Assembly: GCA_002494975.1 (NCBI GenBank)
Contig: DADI01000050.1
Span: 6,138-22,753 of the forward strand
Direction: 5' to 3'
DNA from: Euryarchaeota archaeon UBA556
GTDB lineage: Archaea > Thermoplasmatota > Poseidoniia > Poseidoniales > Thalassarchaeaceae
Length of the DNA: 16,616 nucleotides
Below are positions 1 to 6,438 of the stretch, in pieces; position 1 is the stretch's first letter, and each line of letters begins with the position of its first letter. Below the pieces are notes generated by a model. It worked only from the letters and a program-made list of their open reading frames with translations, did no database searches and was not told the origin of the DNA. The position numbers were made by a program, and so were the translations under genes.

Positions 1-422
1 ATAATCGCATTTCCTGAGCCATCTCCTTCATACCTGTATAGGGTATCGAAAACATTCTCAATAACGTCACCAGATGCTGAATCATAAGCATCATGAGGGT
101 CAAACGTAGATGCATCACCGATTGTCATTTCAACAATCTCGCATGGGTTGTTTGATCCTGTCTCAGCACAAGCACGTATGCTCTGCAGAGATGACCAAGC
201 GTCATCATATGCCATAGTATCTGCCGCATATGATTCCATTACGGAAGTCATAGTTGGGTCATAGGTACAAGACATGTCGTCTACTGTGGCGTCAGCGTTG
301 TAGTTGTTAGCGGTTGCATCCATGCAACCATCTACATCGTCTTCGCCACCGAGACACCCGGCAAATACCGAGGCAATCATCAGCGTGCATAAAAATAGAG
401 CACTAAATCTAGGCTTCATCAT
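1..422 (-). CDS. ABC transporter substrate-binding lipoprotein, family 5 (peptide type), N-terminal part
   Basis: This open frame begins at ATG 422 (or the adjacent ATG 419) and runs off the left edge after 140 codons, so the C-terminal three quarters are missing. Residues 1-23 form a lipoprotein signal: K/R, a hydrophobic stretch, then the lipobox VFAGC with C23 as the anchor. A 20-residue cysteine-bounded motif follows (C33 to C52, Asp/Asn-rich), then a linker with two more cysteines (C85, C94). From about residue 97 the sequence reads like the start of a family-5 binding domain: DASTFDPHDAYDS, then VIENVFDTLYRYEGD, matching the usual DPH...NVFDTL pattern of oligopeptide/dipeptide binding proteins. 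The inferred role is capture of peptides or similar solutes outside the membrane for an ABC importer. The permease and ATPase genes would lie beyond the left edge. The substrate cannot be told from this part. Confidence 0.82.
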   Translation of the reverse strand, partial: MMKPRFSALFLCTLMIASVFAGCLGGEDDVDGCMDATANNYNADATVDDMSCTYDPTMTSVMESYAADTMAYDDAWSSLQSIRACAETGSNNPCEIVEMTIGDASTFDPHDAYDSASGDVIENVFDTLYRYEGDGSGNAI

Positions 423-440
423 CTGATGGGGTCTATGCAG

Positions 441-450
441 CATATATAGA
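441..450 (-). promoter_or_regulatory. Archaeal TATA box for the binding-protein lipoprotein gene
   Basis: Read on the minus strand this is TCTATATATG. Its centre lies 24-27 bases ahead of the two possible ATG codons (422 and 419). That is the archaeal TBP-to-transcription-start distance, so the mRNA is predicted to be leaderless or nearly so. Confidence 0.6.
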
Positions 451-544
451 CTGATTGGAGAATGCTCAAAGAATTTTCATTTTCCATAGTTTTCGATTAA
501 TTCTATCAGTCAAGCGTTTTTCAGGAATATTACTTGTAAATAGT

Positions 545-608
545 AAAAAATAACAAAAAATTCGATTTTTAAAAAATAATAAAAATTTAAGAGTAATTTA
601 ATATTACT
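545..608 (-). terminator. Oligo-T tracts and small hairpin downstream of tRNA-Ala
   Basis: On the minus strand, downstream of the tRNA, there is a perfect 6-bp inverted repeat AGTAAT/ATTACT with a 5-base spacer (592-608). Four T tracts of 5-6 bases follow (A runs at 545-550, 555-560, 571-576 and 581-585 on the plus strand). Archaeal RNA polymerase terminates at such oligo-U runs, so this is a plausible terminator for the tRNA transcript. The rest of the 423-638 gap is AT-rich and holds no gene that I can support. Confidence 0.45.
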
Positions 609-638
609 GTTTGTGGCAAAAATCAGAGTGGAAAATTA

Positions 639-715
639 TGGTGGACGAGCCGAGATTTGAACTCGGGGCCTCTTCTTAGCCAAAGAAGCGCGCTTCCAAG
701 CTGCGCCACACGCCC
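639..715 (-). tRNA. tRNA-Ala (anticodon GGC), CCA encoded
   Basis: The minus strand folds as a full cloverleaf. The acceptor arm is GGGCGTG with CTCGTCC and contains the G3:U70 pair that is the alanine identity element. The D stem is GCGC/GCGC with a GG-bearing loop, the anticodon stem is CTTCT/AGAAG, and the T arm is CCGAG-TTCAAAT-CTCGG. The discriminator is A73 (position 642) and CCA is encoded at 641-639. The 7-base anticodon loop TTGGCTA gives anticodon GGC. Two oddities stand out: base 37 is U, where a purine is almost universal, and there is a U6:U67 mismatch in the acceptor stem. No intron is needed, since the loop is exactly seven bases. Confidence 0.9.
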
Positions 716-740
716 TATGAACAGGCGACCTGCGACGGTC

Positions 741-746
741 ATTTAA
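741..746. promoter_or_regulatory. Shared TATA-like element between tRNA-Ala and the zinc protease gene
   Basis: The near-palindromic ATTTAA lies in the 53-base gap between the divergent tRNA (5' end 715) and the protease gene (ATG 769). Its centre is about 26 bases from the ATG on one side and 28 bases from the tRNA 5' end on the other. No other TATA-like sequence is visible in the gap, so one element appears positioned to serve both directions. Confidence 0.5.
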
Positions 747-768
747 GGAGAATGGATTAGGCAACGGT

Positions 769-1323
769 ATGACTGGAGACAGCGGGCAGGAAGAGAAAAT
801 AGTCAACCTACCGGAAAAGCCATGGCTTCCTGAAGGATTAATAGACGAACTTAAGTCTAAATTAACAAAAAATGAAGCGCCTTTCTTGAAGTATCTTGGA
901 AAAAACTTACAACTTATCTGGATTGATAAAAATGAGTCAAGATTAGGAATGACTAGGTTTGAATGTAACGCGAATGAGCTTTTTCGTAGAAGAAAACTTA
1001 GAGTTTCTTGCGGGCCAGTGACAATTGGTCTAAATCCATTATTAAACAATGATTCAGAATTATATCAGCATACACTAGTACATGAGTTACTACATGCATC
1101 TGGATTGTTAGATCATGGAAGTACACATGCAGATTTAGCTAAGGAAATCGCACCTCCGCCCAAACTATCAGATTCGACAGTATTACAAGAAATGCGAGAA
1201 AGAGTCTTAGAGAAATTACCTGAAAGGCAGTGGATATGCGGAGACTGTGGATATACATGGGAGAGGAAAAGAGTAACTATGCCTAGTAGATGCCCTAAAT
1301 GCGCTATGCCTTTCAAATCATAA
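769..1323 (+). CDS. SprT/WLM-like zinc metallopeptidase with C-terminal zinc ribbon
   Basis: The 184-residue protein has a zincin active-site helix with H105-E-L-L-H109, where the two histidines bind zinc and E106 is the catalytic base. It continues as ASGLLDHGSTH, so the third ligand is probably H116 or H120, or D115 if the HExxHxxGxxD pattern is the relevant one. The C-terminus carries a zinc ribbon: C157-x2-C160 and C175-P-K-C178. This order, a short HExxH domain followed by a zinc ribbon, resembles the SprT/Spartan family, whose eukaryotic members cut DNA-protein crosslinks. The substrate here is unknown. There is no signal peptide, so it should be cytoplasmic. ATG 769 is favoured because the TATA-like element at 741-746 is spaced for a leaderless transcript. 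WLM-type or another HExxH family remains possible. Confidence 0.7.
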   Translation: MTGDSGQEEKIVNLPEKPWLPEGLIDELKSKLTKNEAPFLKYLGKNLQLIWIDKNESRLGMTRFECNANELFRRRKLRVSCGPVTIGLNPLLNNDSELYQHTLVHELLHASGLLDHGSTHADLAKEIAPPPKLSDSTVLQEMRERVLEKLPERQWICGDCGYTWERKRVTMPSRCPKCAMPFKS

Positions 1324-1333
1324 GAGTCGTAAC

Positions 1334-1340
1334 GATATTA
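1334..1340 (+). promoter_or_regulatory. TATA-like element for the unknown membrane protein gene
   Basis: GATATTA is centred 27 bases ahead of ATG 1364, just after the stop of the protease gene. The spacing predicts a leaderless mRNA starting at or next to the ATG. Confidence 0.45.
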
Positions 1341-1363
1341 CCATGAAAGGGCTAGCATAGACT

Positions 1364-2146
1364 ATGGATGTACCAAGTAACAGGGCTGAAGTAGAGGAAC
1401 TTATTCGATTAATTATTGATGAGTCGTATCCAACTCTAGGTGCAATTCTCGCTATATCTGCTTACTCAATATTCGTATTTATTTTCTATAGAAATTTAGC
1501 CAAAAGGGATTTGATCACTCTAAATCTAGATAAATACTCAAATAATCTGACTGGGAAAATTAAAAAATATATCAAATCAATTACTTTCGTAATACAGTAT
1601 ATTTTGATAATTCCAATACTACTCACGTTCTGGACATTAGTATTGGCAATTATCTTGACACTCTTGTCTTCAGACGCAGACCATTCAAGAAACGCACTAA
1701 TTGCTACTTCAGTAGTAGGTTCTGTTAGAATACTATCATACTGGACTGAAGATCTTTCAAGAGATGTTGCAAAAATGCTACCATTCGGCGTACTCGGCGT
1801 GTTTTTAGTGGGAGATGCTCAGGTTCAGGTTTCTGAAATTAGAGAATTATTGCAAAGTCTGGAAGAGATTGCAACTTCATTCGTCAGCAGCCTATTCTTA
1901 ATAGCGGTTGTAGAAGGAGTTCTACGTAGTATCACATCTATAATTAATTTAATTTCTTTAAGAAGAGGGAATTTAAGTCAGAAAAAAGAAATTAGTAAAA
2001 TAATCGGAAGAAGTGTCAAAGATATAAGGAAAGATATACAAGATGATGGTGAATTAAATTACAGTGCAGGAAAGGATGTAGAAGAAATGCAAATCGTACT
2101 AGAAGATGCTGTAGGTGAGCTTCTAGAAGATATCTCTGAGGTGTAG
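1364..2146 (+). CDS. Unknown multi-pass membrane protein
   Basis: I do not recognise a family for this 260-residue protein. Hydrophobic segments lie at about 22-43, 73-101, 110-126 (weaker), 138-151 (short) and 171-198, suggesting three to five membrane passes. After residue 200 comes a charged tail of about 60 residues, rich in Lys, Asp and Glu and probably helical and cytoplasmic. A polar stretch between the membrane segments, SYWTEDLSRDVAKMLPFGVL (125-144), looks like the most conserved-type patch because of its fixed aromatic, acidic and proline residues. There is no signal peptide and no enzyme motif. The gene starts 40 bases after the zinc protease stop and has its own TATA-like element, so it need not be in an operon with it. 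A tRNA-Arg follows. The reading frame is clean and ATG 1364 fits the promoter spacing. Confidence 0.75.
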   Translation: MDVPSNRAEVEELIRLIIDESYPTLGAILAISAYSIFVFIFYRNLAKRDLITLNLDKYSNNLTGKIKKYIKSITFVIQYILIIPILLTFWTLVLAIILTLLSSDADHSRNALIATSVVGSVRILSYWTEDLSRDVAKMLPFGVLGVFLVGDAQVQVSEIRELLQSLEEIATSFVSSLFLIAVVEGVLRSITSIINLISLRRGNLSQKKEISKIIGRSVKDIRKDIQDDGELNYSAGKDVEEMQIVLEDAVGELLEDISEV

Positions 2147-2180
2147 GGTTCATGAGAGAGATACTACCGCGACAGCCCAA

Positions 2181-2257
2181 GGGCGATTGGTGTAGTCTGG
2201 ATATCATATCGGCCTTCTAAGCCGATGACATGGGTTCGAATCCTGTATCGCCCACCA
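2181..2257 (+). tRNA. tRNA-Arg (anticodon TCT), CCA encoded
   Basis: The acceptor stem GGGCGAT/ATCGCCC pairs perfectly. The D arm, GTGT then a GG-bearing loop then TCAT, has the weak pairing often seen in archaeal tRNAs of this style. The anticodon stem TCGGC/GCCGA closes the loop CTTCTAA, giving anticodon TCT (2216-2218), which reads AGA. The T loop is TTCGAAT. The discriminator is A at 2254 and CCA is encoded at 2255-2257. Nearby genes use AGA heavily for arginine, which fits a need for this tRNA. Confidence 0.93.
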
Positions 2258-2310
2258 CTCAAACACACACATCCAGGGACGAACGTCTGTTCTTACACTA
2301 CAAATCGCTC

Positions 2311-2316
2311 ATATAG
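2311..2316 (+). promoter_or_regulatory. TATA box for the eL41-like small gene
   Basis: ATATAG is centred 25-26 bases ahead of ATG 2339. The spacing predicts a leaderless transcript and supports the small gene as real and separately transcribed. Confidence 0.55.
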
Positions 2317-2338
2317 GGGCAGTAGGTCGGCGTGCTGA

Positions 2339-2446
2339 ATGAAGCGAGGTTCACGTGCCTGGAAGAAGCAAGGAAACCAACGCTGGAAATGGCGTAAGAA
2401 GAAGCTTCGTCGCCGAAAAGCATCTCGAAAGAGAGCAAAACAGTGA
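2339..2446 (+). CDS. rpl41e: Tiny highly basic protein, eL41-like ribosomal protein
   Basis: This 35-residue frame (ATG 2339, TGA 2444-2446) is about half Lys and Arg and contains three Trp: an N-terminal part MKRGSRAWKKQGNQRW, then WRKKKLRRRKASRKRAKQ. Length, composition and the WRKKxxRRxxxxxRKxxQ flavour resemble archaeal and eukaryotic eL41, which lies in the ribosome at the subunit interface. The gene is richer in G and C than its neighbours and uses CGT and CGC arginine codons, as expected for a highly expressed ribosomal gene. A well-placed TATA box and the lack of a competing frame support it. Sequence identity over such a short basic peptide is weak proof. Another small RNA-binding protein is possible. 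Confidence 0.6.
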   Translation: MKRGSRAWKKQGNQRWKWRKKKLRRRKASRKRAKQ

Positions 2447-2509
2447 TTATCTAATCATTAGCTATGACTATCTAAATGTTAATGGCATAAAATCATTTAC
2501 CGGATTTCC

Positions 2510-3187
2510 CTAAAGTTTTGAAACTAAATCTTCCAAAGCTGATTTGGCGTCTTTAACTTTAGTTACGCCACTGGCTAATAAAACTCCAGAAGTCCCTAAT
2601 TCTATGGCCTTAACTACATCCTGTCCATTTTTGATGCCTGCACCACACAAAATGCCTACGTCTTTACTAATCTCCCGAATAGCACGAGCGGTTCCACTAA
2701 CAATTTCAGGATCAGCTGTTGTCACCGACATTTCTCCACCAATTAGTCCAGGTGGTTCGACAGCAACATAGTCTGGTTGGAGAGCAGATAATGCTCTGGC
2801 TTCGTCGATATCAGCTGCACACGCACAAACAGTGAATCCTTCAGGAACACTATCTAGTAACATTGCGATGTGTTCAATTGATACTTTATGCTCTGCATGA
2901 TTAATTAGAGTGCCTTTAGCACCACGTTGTATTGCAGTTTCTGGATGTAGCCAACCGGTATTAGAACCAAAATTAATCGGATCAAGATGTTGAGTCCAAA
3001 TCTCAAGATTTGGAGCCATGGAAACAACAGCAGATAAGTCAAACGCAGACACCACAGCAATCATCCTTGCATCTGTTTCTATCTGTCCCATAATTGATGC
3101 TAATTCTTCTGCCGCTACGCCATGAGCAGACTCGTATGTTTTAAAATTCACAACTACTAACTGCTCACTCATGAATCTCGGAGACAT
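2510..3187 (-). CDS. tpiA: Triosephosphate isomerase, archaeal short type
   Basis: The enzyme interconverts dihydroxyacetone phosphate and glyceraldehyde 3-phosphate in glycolysis and gluconeogenesis. The 225-residue length matches the compact archaeal form rather than the roughly 250-residue bacterial one. Visible active-site parts, numbered from ATG 3187, are VNFKTY with K16, the catalytic histidine in LINHAEHK (H97), the catalytic glutamate in VAVEPPGLIGG (E144), and the phosphate-gripping glycine loops CGAGIKNG and GTSGVLLASG. ATG 3187 is favoured because a TATA-like element sits 26 bases upstream. An alternative start at ATG 3172 would also leave the core intact. The gene lies 27 bases after the nucleotidyltransferase gene on the same strand and may be partly co-transcribed with it. 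Confidence 0.95.
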   Translation of the reverse strand: MSPRFMSEQLVVVNFKTYESAHGVAAEELASIMGQIETDARMIAVVSAFDLSAVVSMAPNLEIWTQHLDPINFGSNTGWLHPETAIQRGAKGTLINHAEHKVSIEHIAMLLDSVPEGFTVCACAADIDEARALSALQPDYVAVEPPGLIGGEMSVTTADPEIVSGTARAIREISKDVGILCGAGIKNGQDVVKAIELGTSGVLLASGVTKVKDAKSALEDLVSKL

Positions 3188-3209
3188 CAAACTGATATGA
3201 CAATAACGG

Positions 3210-3217
3210 ATAAATTA
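3210..3217 (-). promoter_or_regulatory. TATA-like element for the TPI gene, overlapping the upstream stop codon
   Basis: Read on the minus strand this is TAATTTAT. It overlaps the TAA stop of the nucleotidyltransferase gene and is centred 26 bases before ATG 3187. This supports that ATG over the internal one at 3172. Confidence 0.5.
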
Positions 3218-4183
3218 GATGATTTCATGATGTCCTATTACCTTGTCAGATATATTCGAGTCGTTATTAATTGTACTCGATTCACCGATAAGGCACCTAT
3301 ATAATTTAGAACCATTTCCAATTTTAGCCCCTGATAAAATCACACAATCAACAATTTCACAACCATCTCCTATAGATACATTACTTGAAACAGATGAACC
3401 AGTTATCCGATAAGAATCATCTATGAATTCTTGATCAAGGAACCAATTATTATTATCATCGATAGCACCAAGTTTGAATTTTAGATTAGAAATGCAAACT
3501 TGTGTGGCTTCAATAAATGAAGTAGGAGTTCCAGCATCGACAAAGTATCCTTGAAATTCAAGTCCTGCCATTTTTCCCTTATCTGCAATCAATGGGAACA
3601 CTTCTCTCTCCATACTATGTTTTTTTAAAGAAAGAGATTCAAGTACATCTCTTTCAATAAGATAGCAGCCTGCATTGATTAGATTAGAAAATTCAGTACC
3701 TGGTTCTGGCTTTTCTTGAAACCGAGTAATCATTCCTGACTCATCAAGACCACATACTCCAAATCGGCTTGGGTCATCAACATGCCAAAGTGAAAGTGTT
3801 ATTGATGCGTTTTTTTCTTGATGGAAATTCAATAATTGATTGACATCAACGCTGGATACTAAATCGCCATTGAGAATCAAAACCGGACCATCTCCATTCA
3901 GATGTTCAAGAGATTTCGCTATGGCGCCTCCAGTGCCTAATGGACTGTCTTCAACTGAAATAATTACATCATAAGGAAGATTACTAGAACTGAAGAACTG
4001 TTCCATTTCAGCGATACTATATCCTGCTGCAATTACAACCCTGTCAATTAATTCATTAGGTACACATTCAACAACTCTCTCGAGTAGTGTTTTATCCAAA
4101 ACAGGAAGTAAAGGTTTAGCCCTTCCTTCAGTCCAAGGCCTTAACCTAGTCCCAAAACCACCTGCTAGAACTACTACGTCCAT
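3215..4183 (-). CDS. Sugar-1-phosphate nucleotidyltransferase (mannose-1-phosphate guanylyltransferase-like)
   Basis: Such enzymes join a sugar 1-phosphate to an NTP, giving an NDP-sugar for glycans or glycolipids and releasing pyrophosphate. The 322-residue protein starts with the classic nucleotide-binding signature LAGGFGTRLRPWT (residues 6-18) and K23-P-L-L-P. It has LNGDLV with the metal-binding D107, EKPEPG (157-162), and VDAGTP with D217. After about residue 245 come repeats of the left-handed beta-helix type, for example SIGDGCEI and AKIGNGSKL, but the tail is short. The order of domains is that of GDP-mannose pyrophosphorylase-like proteins. The base and sugar specificity (GDP-mannose versus dTDP- or UDP-glucose) cannot be decided from sequence alone. 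It starts 95 bases from the divergent sucC. Confidence 0.85.
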   Translation of the reverse strand: MDVVVLAGGFGTRLRPWTEGRAKPLLPVLDKTLLERVVECVPNELIDRVVIAAGYSIAEMEQFFSSSNLPYDVIISVEDSPLGTGGAIAKSLEHLNGDGPVLILNGDLVSSVDVNQLLNFHQEKNASITLSLWHVDDPSRFGVCGLDESGMITRFQEKPEPGTEFSNLINAGCYLIERDVLESLSLKKHSMEREVFPLIADKGKMAGLEFQGYFVDAGTPTSFIEATQVCISNLKFKLGAIDDNNNWFLDQEFIDDSYRITGSSVSSNVSIGDGCEIVDCVILSGAKIGNGSKLYRCLIGESSTINNDSNISDKVIGHHEII

Positions 4184-4236
4184 ACCCTAGCGGATATGAC
4201 AATTCATTTCAGGACTTCGTGTCTGAGATTTGAACC

Positions 4237-4244
4237 TGTATAGG
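4237..4244 (+). promoter_or_regulatory. TATA-like element upstream of sucC
   Basis: TGTATAGG in the divergent gap between the nucleotidyltransferase gene and sucCD would place transcription start near 4266, leaving a short leader. A GAGG at 4274-4277 is too close to ATG 4279 but lies 10 bases from ATG 4288, so it favours the latter. No clear TATA box is visible for the divergent nucleotidyltransferase gene. Confidence 0.4.
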
Positions 4245-4287
4245 CGCATCGTTCAAAGAGCGAGTTCGTTTCCGAGGCATGAGAAAT

Positions 4288-5496
4288 ATGAATATTCACG
4301 AATATCAAGGTAAAACTTTGTTTAAACAAGCGGGAGTAAAAGTACAGAATGGAATACATTGTAAAACCGTTGTAGAAGCACTCTCCGCATATGATAATTT
4401 AGATTCAAAAGTAGTTGCTGTGAAGTCACAAATTCACGCAGGAGGGCGTGGGAAAGGCAATCTTTATGATCAAAAGACAGGAGATCTAGTCATGGAAGGC
4501 GGTGTGAAGATTGCATTTTCTAGAGATGACGTGGAGACATATTCCAGTAATATAATTGGTAGAAAACTAGTCACTAAACAAACCGGGCCTGAAGGAAAAA
4601 TAGTAAACAATTTATATATAGAAGCAGGTTGTTCGATTGCACATGAATATTATCTCGCACTTCTAGTGGATAGAGAGGCAAAATCCGTGCTTATTATGGC
4701 TTCAACAGAAGGTGGAGTAGATATTGAAGAGGTAGCTGAAAATACACCCGATGCTATACACAAAATTTGGACACACCCCGTGGATGGATTAAATGAAAAA
4801 GATGCAGAAAAAATGGCTGAAAAACTAGGCCTTTCTGGAGATTCTAAGAGTGATTTAGTATCTATGCTTATTTCCTTATCGAATATGTTTGTAGAGAGAG
4901 ATTGCTCAATGATAGAGATTAACCCACTAGTACGATCGGAATCAGGAGAAATGATTGCATTGGATGCAAAAGTTAGTTTTGATGATAATGCGTCATACAG
5001 ACATCCCTGGATGGATGAAATGAGAGATCATTCGGAAGAAGAAGAAGTTGAAATAAGAGCACATGAACATGGATTGTCTTATGTTAAATTGGATGGGAAT
5101 ATTGGTTGCTTAGTTAATGGTGCTGGACTTGCAATGGCATCAATGGATGTAATCAAACTGTATGGAGGAGAACCAGCAAACTTCCTAGATATAGGAGGGG
5201 GAGCAACAAGAGAATCAATAACAACTGCATTTGGAATAATACTTGAAGACGATAATGTAGAGGGGATTTTAGTTAATATCTTTGGAGGTATAATCCAATG
5301 TGACATGGTTGCTAGGAGCGTAATAGAAGCATCTAATGAACTTGGTTTAGAAGTACCATTAGTAGTCCGATTTTCTGGAACTAATCATGTTGAAGGTAAA
5401 TTAGTCCTAGATAATTGTGATTTGGATGTACATACTGCAAGCACTTTGTCAGAAGGTGCTGCTAAAATTGTAGAATTAACAAGAGGTGAAGAATAA
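4288..5496 (+). CDS. sucC: Succinyl-CoA synthetase (succinate-CoA ligase), beta subunit
   Basis: With SucD this enzyme interconverts succinyl-CoA plus NDP and phosphate with succinate, CoA and NTP in the citric acid cycle. The beta subunit carries the ATP-grasp nucleotide site and the succinate side. The N-terminus [12 protein letters not shown] is the usual SucC start, so ATG 4288 is preferred over ATG 4279, which would add only three residues. The grasp motif [12 protein letters not shown] follows, then EINPLV with the metal-binding residues, [12 protein letters not shown], the glycine-rich DIGGGATRE that meets the phosphohistidine, and [11 protein letters not shown] near the C-terminus. 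Length (402) is close to the usual 385-400. The stop overlaps the sucD start by one base. ADP or GDP preference is not determinable here. Confidence 0.96.
   Translation: MNIHEYQGKTLFKQAGVKVQNGIHCKTVVEALSAYDNLDSKVVAVKSQIHAGGRGKGNLYDQKTGDLVMEGGVKIAFSRDDVETYSSNIIGRKLVTKQTGPEGKIVNNLYIEAGCSIAHEYYLALLVDREAKSVLIMASTEGGVDIEEVAENTPDAIHKIWTHPVDGLNEKDAEKMAEKLGLSGDSKSDLVSMLISLSNMFVERDCSMIEINPLVRSESGEMIALDAKVSFDDNASYRHPWMDEMRDHSEEEEVEIRAHEHGLSYVKLDGNIGCLVNGAGLAMASMDVIKLYGGEPANFLDIGGGATRESITTAFGIILEDDNVEGILVNIFGGIIQCDMVARSVIEASNELGLEVPLVVRFSGTNHVEGKLVLDNCDLDVHTASTLSEGAAKIVELTRGEE
5483..5489 (+). promoter_or_regulatory. Ribosome binding site for sucD inside the sucC end
   Basis: GAGGTGA lies six bases ahead of ATG 5496 and is a near-ideal Shine-Dalgarno sequence. 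The sucC stop and sucD start overlap (TAATG). Internal operon genes here thus seem to use SD-led initiation, whereas promoter-proximal genes look leaderless. Confidence 0.65.
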
Positions 5497-6416
5497 TGTC
5501 AATTTGGATCCATGAGGATAGCAAAGTATTGATTCAAGGAATTACCGGTAAACAAGGAACTTTCCATGGTACAATGATGGACGAATACCAAACAAATGTA
5601 GTAGGAGGAGTTACTCCAGGTAAAGGCGGGCAAATAGTAGAATTACCAAATAAAAATGTCCCTGTTTTCAATACGGTATCTGAAGGGCTTGAGAATACTA
5701 ATGCAGATGTAAGTGTGATATATGTCCCTGCTAAATTCGCTGCTGCGGCAATAATTGAGGCAGCTGATGCTTTTGATGAAAATGGAGGAGGACTAATTGT
5801 ATGTATTACAGAAGGGATTCCGATTTTAGACATGATTAGAGCAGTTGCTAAAGTGGATGGATATCCCAATGTAAGACTAATAGGGCCTAATTGCCCTGGG
5901 ATAATAACTCCAGGTGACAATGGTGGCTGTAAAGTTGGTATTATGCCAGGATTCATCCATGCTAAAGGAAGAATTGGAATCGTTTCAAAATCAGGCACCT
6001 TGACTTATGAAGCAGTAGCACAGACAATGAGTGTTAATGAGGGCCAATCTACATGCGTAGGAATCGGAGGGGACCCAGTTAATGGTACCGGTTTTATCGA
6101 TTGTTTATCAGCTTTTGAGGCGGACCCCCAAACTGAAGCAATCGTGATGATTGGCGAAATCGGTGGTTCTGCAGAGGAAGAAGCCGCAGAATGGGCATCA
6201 AAAAATATGAGTAAACCAATCGTAGGTTTTGTAGCAGGTTCAACTGCACCACCCGGGAAAAGAATGGGCCATGCAGGTGCTATAATATCAGGTGGAAAAG
6301 GTACTGCTGAGGAAAAGTTTGCTGCCTTTGAGAAAGCAGGAATTTATGTTGCAAGAGACCCTTCAGAAATTGGAAATGTATTAGTCAAAGCCCTAAAAGA
6401 TGCCGGATTAAGATGA
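5496..6416 (+). CDS. sucD: Succinyl-CoA synthetase (succinate-CoA ligase), alpha subunit
   Basis: The alpha subunit binds CoA and carries the histidine that is phosphorylated during catalysis. The N-terminal Rossmann-like CoA site is visible as [12 protein letters not shown] (14-25), followed by GGVTPGKGG (37-45). The middle has [12 protein letters not shown] (129-140) and [10 protein letters not shown] (164-173). The active histidine is H259 within [15 protein letters not shown]. At 306 residues it is slightly longer than most bacterial forms (about 290). It is translationally coupled to sucC by a one-base overlap and a strong SD sequence, matching the heteromeric enzyme. Confidence 0.97.
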   Translation: MSIWIHEDSKVLIQGITGKQGTFHGTMMDEYQTNVVGGVTPGKGGQIVELPNKNVPVFNTVSEGLENTNADVSVIYVPAKFAAAAIIEAADAFDENGGGLIVCITEGIPILDMIRAVAKVDGYPNVRLIGPNCPGIITPGDNGGCKVGIMPGFIHAKGRIGIVSKSGTLTYEAVAQTMSVNEGQSTCVGIGGDPVNGTGFIDCLSAFEADPQTEAIVMIGEIGGSAEEEAAEWASKNMSKPIVGFVAGSTAPPGKRMGHAGAIISGGKGTAEEKFAAFEKAGIYVARDPSEIGNVLVKALKDAGLR

Positions 6417-6417
6417 A

Positions 6418-6425
6418 TTATAAAA
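6418..6425 (+). promoter_or_regulatory. TATA-like element in the sucD to prenyl synthase gap
   Basis: TTATAAAA lies in the 22-base gap after sucD. Standard spacing would place transcription start near 6444-6448, inside the annotated coding start (6439) but before ATG 6463. Either a distinct promoter drives translation from ATG 6463, or the gene is read through from sucCD and starts at 6439. Confidence 0.4.
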
Positions 6426-6438
6426 GCGAGAGTCTTAG

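Noticed and set aside
677..693. A possible intron in tRNA-Ala explaining U37
   Set aside because: The anticodon loop is exactly seven bases and the stem pairs fully, leaving no intron sequence.
3188..3190. TTG start one codon before the TPI ATG
   Set aside because: The adjacent ATG 3187 fits the TATA spacing and is the simpler start.
5534..5998. Long open frame on the minus strand inside sucD (154 codons), and similar ones in ABCE1 and grpE
   Set aside because: They are shadows of strongly supported genes on the plus strand, Pro/Ser/Leu-rich as antisense frames tend to be, and match no family.
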